64,000 bases of DNA from contig JAIXMG010000029.1 in NCBI GenBank assembly GCA_025201345.1, positions 186,001 through 250,000 on the forward strand, read 5' to 3'. The notes beneath the pieces were generated by a model, which did no database searches, was not told the DNA's origin, and saw only the letters and a list, made by a program, of their open reading frames with translations. Positions within the stretch are counted from its first letter, which is position 1; each line of letters opens with the position of its first letter. A program made the translations under genes and the position numbers. This document shows, in pieces, positions 58,152 through 64,000 of this stretch. This DNA is from Thamnidium elegans (taxonomy: Eukaryota; Mucoromycota; Mucoromycetes; Mucorales; Mucoraceae).

Positions 58152-59164
58152 TTATACAAGCTTCTTTGCCATGAAGAAATTCTTAAAGTAATTCATTTGC
58201 CAGAAACAGACGACACCAAGAACAATCAATTGAGCAATTGTCCACCAAACAACACGAGAGTTGGTAAGTTCAGATTGATCACGGAAATCCTTTTCACGCT
58301 CCTATATATAAAAAAAAAAAAAATAGTCAATAACAATCTAAAAAAAAAAACAGTACATTTACTTACATGTTGAGCATTTTGTTCGATTTGAATATCTTCA
58401 ACACGTTCGTTTAATTCATGAACTCTCTTTACCAAATCTATTTTACGCTCTAGTGTTAAATTCAAATAATTCTCTCTTTTTCTCCTTTTCTATTTACCAG
58501 ATACACCCTCGGCATTATGATCGTGATGATCTGTTGGGTCATCGAAATCCATATCAAGAGTAAGTCTCTATATATATTTTTTTAAAAAAAAAAGAAAAGG
58601 GTTTTTAGAACGCTTATACACAAATTTTAAAAAAAAAAAAAAAAAAAAAAAATACACATACAGTCTTGGAGTTATCGAACCAAGAGTTGGAAGAAGCAGA
58701 AATACAAATAGAATGGTCACCAGATTCAGTAGATGTAAAAGAGAAACGGCCAGAGGAATCACCCTTAATATCAACAATACGATGACCTTGAGGAAGTTCC
58801 TAAGAAAAAAAAAAAATAACGTCAAACTTTTTTTTTTAAACAGATGAAAATAAAAAAAAAAAATACCTCGACAGCAATTTCAATCTTCAAGTCCTTGTTT
58901 TCAACCCAATGGTTATTGGCAGCAGAATATTGTTCAGAAGAGTAAACACCTTTTTTTTTATACAAAAAAAAAAAAAAAAAAGTATTATTTAACAATTAAA
59001 GAAAAAAGTTGTTTTTTTTTTTTTTTACCAATAACCATAGTTTCCTTTGGTAAGTCTTCGATAAAACATTTTTTCTCGGAACCTTCTAAATAAAAATACA
59101 AGGCTTGTGTGCCAGCTAAATAAGCAACAAGTAAAACGAGTACAGAAAGATGTAAATGTCCCAT
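58152..59164 (-). CDS. p24-family cargo receptor, alpha type (TMED4/9, Erp1-like)
   Basis: p24 proteins form hetero-oligomers in COPI and COPII vesicles and sort cargo such as GPI-anchored proteins. About six short exons begin [20 protein letters not shown] (signal peptide), then [20 protein letters not shown] and a GOLD domain with paired Cys (KKCFIED and HSICIS). A coiled coil follows ([20 protein letters not shown]), then a transmembrane helix ([18 protein letters not shown]) and a cytosolic tail ending [13 protein letters not shown], with the FF COPII signal and KKxx-type COPI retrieval signal. The tail ending FF-x-AKKLV is characteristic of the alpha subfamily. About 215 residues, normal length. 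Confidence 0.93.
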
Positions 59165-59768
59165 TTCTGCTTTAAACGCGTATAAATAACGAAAAAAAAA
59201 AAAAAGGGGAAAGAAAAAAAAAAAAAAAAATATACACAAATAATATTCGGCCAATGAATCCTATCCAACATGACGTTGACACGGTTGTAATGAAAAAGTT
59301 TTTGGCTTTGGATAATCGTATATCCGCAATCACTATTAAAATTTATGTAAAACAGTGAGATTAGAGGACGTAAGGTTTGGATTTATTCAGATAAGGTCTG
59401 AATTAAACTCTTGTCATGCTTACAATTTCTTTGGTAATAAAGAAACTTGTATTTGAAGATTAAAGATGAGCATCACACATAATAAGCTTTCTTATTTTGT
59501 GTCTTAAAAACAACGTGTTATAATAATGTATCACCAGAATTCATGCATTACTTCAACATTATAGCTGAATCTGAGAGAGAGAAGCATCATCGCTGTAATT
59601 AAAACAAGAGATTGCAGTTGATACAACTCTGATTAAAAAAGTAAATGTAGCCTTCTTTTTTTTTTTCAAGAAAATAAACTGCATAATAGAACTTTAACAA
59701 ACTATATCAAAACTTACACATTGCTGAAAAATATAACTAATGCAATTTGAAGTTTGTTAGTGAAAACC
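59165..59768. other. Intergenic region
   Basis: This 604-bp region upstream of the p24 gene begins with A-runs (59191-59230) and otherwise shows no gene, RNA or clear repeat. Confidence 0.4.
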
Positions 59769-60099
59769 TTAATGACTCTTGCTTGACATAAAGCGCGAGA
59801 TAGCGGACATCTCTTTTTTATCATAACAATTGACTTTTGTGGCCAGCTCGCGCGATATTTTCTCACTATAGAACTGATCGTAAGCCATCATACTTTGATA
59901 ATATTTGATAGTTATTGTGTAATGCCTGGAATCAAAAGTTACTCGATCTGAAATTACAAACGAATCGTCTTTTTGATACTGACAAATGATCATGAGAAGG
60001 GGAGTCCTGAGTAATCAATGTGATCCATGCATACAGCAAATTTGTACCTTTCAAAAGAAGTGTCCCTCTTGGGCAGTCACCAATGTTAAAGAGAAACAT
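59769..60099 (-). CDS. Possible small two-exon gene (76 residues)
   Basis: An ATG at 60099 opens MFLFNIGDCPRGTLLLK (60099-60048). A GTAC donor and a TTTCAG acceptor bracket a 100-nt intron, and the second exon (59947-59769) reads DRVTFDSRHYTITIKYYQSM to SRFMSSKSH. Phases match and the codon composition looks coding, but I know no homologue, and the segment could be a relic of a larger gene or element. It is divergent from CENP-I with only 48 bp between starts, which is tight. Confidence 0.35.
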
Positions 60100-60147
60100 C
60101 AAAAAAGGCTTTTTTTTTCTTTTTTCTTTTGTTAAACTTTTATCATT

Positions 60148-62231
60148 ATGAGTAACCTACCGGGTAAAGTTGAAGAGAGAGAGAGAGAAAGAGAAAGAGA
60201 AAAAAAAAGGGCCTGTTTCTAAACTTTTATATATAACCGATTCAGATTCTACAAAGAAAAGCTCTTTAAAGAAACGTTCCAACTCTATTGAACACGAAGA
60301 TACGAATGTTCAAGAAACTATCAAAGAGGGTACAAATGCTCAAATTGGTGACAATGAAGATATCAAATCTGAGAGGAAAAGTTCATTAGAGGAATCACGT
60401 TCTAGCTCTGTTAAATCAGAGGACATAAATGTTCAACAAGTTAGTGACAATGAAGATATGTTTGATTCAGAATCTGGAAAAAATAGTTCTTTAGAGGAAC
60501 GAGTCTTGCGTTCCAACTCTATTGAAGAAACAAAGACTCGACTTGTTGACTATGAAGATATAGAAATAGCAGAAGCTAGTAACAATGAGGACACGGAAGT
60601 AGCAGAAGCTAGTGGCAATGAAGATACAGAAATAGGGGAAGCTAATGGTAATGAGGAAACAGCAGAGGCTGGCGGCAATGGGGACACAGAAATAGCAGAA
60701 GCTGGTGCCAATGAGAACGCGGAAACAGCTGTAGCTGGTGAGAACGTAGAAATGGCAGAAGCTAATGGCAATATCAATAGGAACCCGATCATTTTTTCAG
60801 ACAATAACGGTAGTGACGTTTATGATCAAGAAGACCCTGGCGGGTTAGATGATGACGAAGAAGAAGAAGAGGAGGAGGAGGAGGAAATTGAAGACGACCG
60901 AAGTAGCCAACTTGATTATGTTCAACTAAACTATATCGAACGTGGAGATACGCCAATGGAAGAGAAAAAAATCGAAGAATCCGAAATTGAAAAAAAGCGA
61001 CTTATAGCACACTGGTTAACTGTAGAAGAGCTGGATGATGCCATTACATGTTTATTTGAAGGATTTCTTCCAGGTACGGATAACAATCAATACACGTATC
61101 TATTTACTAAATGGGGATAACATTAGGAATCATGAAGGCTCGATTAAGACAGACATTGGGAGACCTATTACCGTATTCATTGAACATTAGAAAATACGGG
61201 TTACGAAACGACCACTTTAAAAACTTTTTCTATCTTTTAAATGATAGAGCATTATACCTTGGTACTGTTAAAAAATACTTGCCGTTTTTATTACCAAGAG
61301 AAACAATATCTGAACAGAATATCGTAAAGATTATTGGAAGATTATCAAGAAATGGAGACGACCTTCGTACTGTTGTAAGTCCCCTTTATTTTATTTTTTT
61401 TAAAAAAAAAAAAAACCTCACTTTAAAGATATTGATCGTTTTGTTAGAATGCGTTTTTAAAATGGACTATCGTCGTGTTTGATTACCTTGATTCCACAGA
61501 AACTATTAGAAAGTTGTATTCAGTCTTATTTCATTATTTAGGTTTTAGTACTACAAGGTAAAAAAAAAAAAAAAAAAAATCAGTATAGAATAACTATTTT
61601 TTAATATATATATATTTGCTAGAGCTTCCATTTGTCATTTGTTGTATTTTATTACTAGAAAAGAAGATGTTACACCTTACCGAATCAGAAAACTGTAAAG
61701 TAATGAAACAATTGTTTCATATTTATTTATTTTTAATGCGTACTAAAACTATAACTCCTTAGAAAATCACTGGTTGACCAAGAAAAAGAAAATCGTTCCT
61801 TAATTGGACTTTTAATGGTATACAACAGTTTTGATAAATCTGTTGAGGTACCTGTAAATGTTCGATTACGTGATATGTTTGTATTCGAGGTATTAAAAAA
61901 AAGGGGGGGTGTGTGAGTTTATATACTAAATATATGCTGAAAATAGCATCCTGATCCAGCTATGAAAGCAGAGTTAAAACAAATTAAAGAATATTGGGGA
62001 GAAAAGGAACAAGTTCGTGGCATGACAAAACCTCGACTTCGTTTACCGCAAAAACAATCAGACGTATCGGGCAGGAAAAAAAAAAGATCGAAAGAAACCG
62101 AAGAACCACACTTGGATACTATCAGTATGATGGATTTATATAATGATCTTTTACATTTACAACATTCTAATCAATTACAAAAAATTTTGGACGACCGTAA
62201 AATTCAACATTTACTTGTTTGTAACCCCAAC

Positions 62232-62284
<53 letters not shown>

Positions 62285-63525
62285 TATATATATTGCTATA
62301 TTATACTAATATAGGGTGTCAAAAATAGATGATGCTATTATAAGATTAAGTTATTACCTTGGCCATCAACTTTTATCGACAGTACGATGGAATAATAATA
62401 TAGATAAGCCAGAATTACAAGAATTGTTAAAAAAGTTATTACGTTTAGCACAGTTTTCTAAAGTAAGATTATTATTATTTTTAATTTGCAGCAAAAAAAA
62501 AAAAAAAAAAAAAAAACTAATCATAATTATAGTCTCAACTTCCTATTGTCAATTTATTTTTAAGAGAATACCTTAGGTCATGGAACGGTATTGAATTTCA
62601 AGATGAGATATTAGGGCTTATTTCATTTATAAAACCTGCTGATTATGAAGAATTATATCAGAACATCCTGTTACCTTTATATAGAAAATATTATGTATTG
62701 GATGTAACTTGGAAAGCCAAATTAATTAACTGTTACACTGGCTGGTTAAAGAATTGGGCTTTATTGGATTGGCGGGGTCACAAAGAACAGGAAGAAAATG
62801 AAACTAGTGATACGGATGTAGATAAAATGTAAGAAAAATGTGCTTCAGACCTAATTATATACTAAAACATAATTTTCACAAGTACCTGGATGTTTGAAGG
62901 ATTATCACTTCGAGTTGATTATTTTGTAACAATTCAAAGAGTAATTGAACACGTTGATAAGATTAGTATAGTTGGATTATTAGCAGAAAACGATGATCCG
63001 TTATTACAACATGCTACGTTATCGTTCTTTGAATTAGTAGCAAATATTCCACTGCAACACGACATCCCTGAAATTATTGTACCATCTATTGATTTAGTCT
63101 GCAGGTGTTTCTTTTCTTCTAACGCAATGGCTCTTAGTAGAATTTGCGGCATTATTTGTCAATATGTGGTTGCGTTTTCAGAAAATGATAAAAAGGACGA
63201 TGATTGGTTATCAAGACATTCACCAGACTATCTTACTATGTTTAATACATATGTTACTGATATATGTAATGCTTTATGGAAGAATAAATCATTAACGATT
63301 GGGGGTAATGCAATGGCGTTTGCTTTATCAGAGTAAAATATATATTTTATATTTTATATCAAACTCAGATTTTATTAAATTTTTATTTTGTTTTGTAGAG
63401 AAAATATTGAAAATTTTACTGGTATCTGTAATACTAGAGGGGATGACCTAGGTTCATTTTCTTCGCTTACTCAATCTGGATCATTAACAGGTTTCTCTAA
63501 ATCATTCTTAAACGTAAAGAACAGT

Positions 63526-63563
<38 letters not shown>

Positions 63564-63884
63564 CAGTATAACTTATCTGCATGATTTTGTTGTTGTAGGA
63601 ATTGGAAAACCAACAAGGAAAAAGTATCTATCATAAAGAAGTAGTTACAGCCGAATCTTTACAGCAGCTGCAAGAGGTAAAAAAAAAAAAAAATACAAAC
63701 ATAAAAAACGAGGAAAAATTACTAAAATGTTAATATATAAACAAAAAAGCAAGGAGGGATTAGTATAGACTATTTCGAATACAGAGTAAAGTTTTTAAAT
63801 TATTTAACAAGCAAGGGCTTAGATGGTATTCAAGAACTATTAAGCTCTAGTATGAAATCCTTGATAAAGTATCGGCGAGATTAA
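60148..63884 (+). CDS. Centromere protein I (CENP-I/Mis6)
   Basis: An inner-kinetochore CCAN subunit. A 16-nt first exon (60148-60163, MSNLP) is spliced over a purine-rich intron to a long acidic, repetitive N-terminal exon (variants of VAEASGNEDTE and an E-run, about residues 90-230) not seen in animal CENP-I. Following exons, all joined in phase, give IMKARLRQTLGDLLPYSL, YLPFLLPRETISEQNIVKII, NAFLKWTIVVFDYLDSTETI, ASICHLLYFITRKEDVTPYR, IRKLKSLVDQ, SQLPIVNLFLREYLRSWNGI, NILLPLYRKYYVLDVTWKAK and WLKNWALLDW. The CHLLYFITRKEDVTPYRIRKL region is the clearest family hallmark. The stop is at 63882-63884 after SSSMKSLIKYRRD. About a dozen exons; several introns hold long A or T runs (62235-62281, about 63531-63560). 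Confidence 0.9.
62235..62281 (+). repeat. 47-nt A homopolymer in a CENP-I intron
   Basis: An uninterrupted A-run of 47 lies directly after the GT donor of a CENP-I intron (donor at 62234). It is the longest homopolymer I see in the window. Its true length is uncertain because of sequencing error in such runs. Confidence 0.9.
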
Positions 63885-64000
63885 CTGATATTAATTTCAC
63901 AAGGGCATACGGATGTTAATGTTACTGTTGTAGAATGCTACACCAACTTGTCAAATCGCACAAAATCTAATATCAAAGTCACTATTGGTTACTTGAAATA

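Noticed and set aside
60170..60245. Arg/Glu/Lys-rich N-terminal extension of CENP-I read through the purine run
   Set aside because: Joining MSNLP to the exon at 60246 by GT-AG splicing gives perfect phase; the purine run is then intronic and the apparent start is a TTG.

Overview
This window is a gene-dense stretch of a fungal nuclear genome. It is very AT-rich, full of A and T homopolymers, and its genes carry many short introns (about 50-100 nt, GTAAG-like donors). The gene set is fungal: a velvet factor, a fungal DUF2415-like WD40 protein, RIT1, an HRP1-like RNA-binding protein, MED31 and a CENP-I/Mis6 protein. Together with a Sec7-PH exchange factor, METTL16 and DENND11/LCHN, the style points to an early-diverging fungus, most likely Mucoromycota (Mucorales-like). 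That assignment is inference; no rRNA or other marker here fixes the species.

Layout, left to right. 1-2367 (-): 3'-truncated Sec7-PH ARF exchange factor. 2928-7455 (+): a roughly 1400-residue protein joining an odd bromodomain to a C-terminal kinase-like domain. 7456-9663: gene-poor, with a fold-back repeat and a C2H2 zinc-finger relic. 9664-10368 (-): RPS10. 11967-13323 (+): TrhO/TSTD2-like rhodanese. 13542-16829 (-): coiled-coil protein with six 48-residue repeats. 18879-19529 (-): RPL10. 20150-21250 (-): velvet factor, divergent from a CYSTM peptide gene (21631-22060, +). 22247-23746 (-): WD40 protein. 24233-25425 (-): RPS4. A 2.7-kb gap follows, then 28135-31398 (+), a Ste20/OSR1-like kinase, 31507-33059 (-), a HAD/Swiss-army-knife RNA-repair-like protein, and 33199-33979 (-), an unknown.

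35115-35318 (+): COX17. 35961-37358 (+): geranylgeranyltransferase I beta. 37920-41937 (+): a 1318-residue Sel1-repeat protein with 26 near-identical 108-bp units. 42490-44630 (+): DENND11/LCHN, tail-to-tail with an unknown gene (44650-45528, -). 46057-46561 (+): MED31. 46731-47102 (-): small unknown. 47809-49644 (-): RIT1, divergent from METTL16 (49967-51483, +), which in turn is tail-to-tail with TRAPPC12 (51492-52906, -). 53164-54770 (-): beta-tubulin. 55078-56840 (-): HRP1-like. 57197-57270 (+): tRNA-Asn(GTT). 58152-59164 (-): p24 cargo receptor. 59769-60099 (-): possible small gene. 60148-63884 (+): CENP-I.

Most genes are unlinked housekeeping functions (translation, RNA modification, secretion, kinetochore and microtubules), so I see no operon-like pathway. 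The most unusual items are the bromodomain-kinase fusion, five RFx[V/I]-like motifs in the OSR1-like kinase tail, tubulin residues Tyr167 and Ala198, two internally homogenised repeat proteins, a GATG repeat in the first intron of all three ribosomal protein genes, and a 36-bp copy of the METTL16 exon/intron junction inside the RIT1/METTL16 promoter. Splice sites were assigned by eye from GT/AG signals, phase and protein continuity, so exon borders are predictions.
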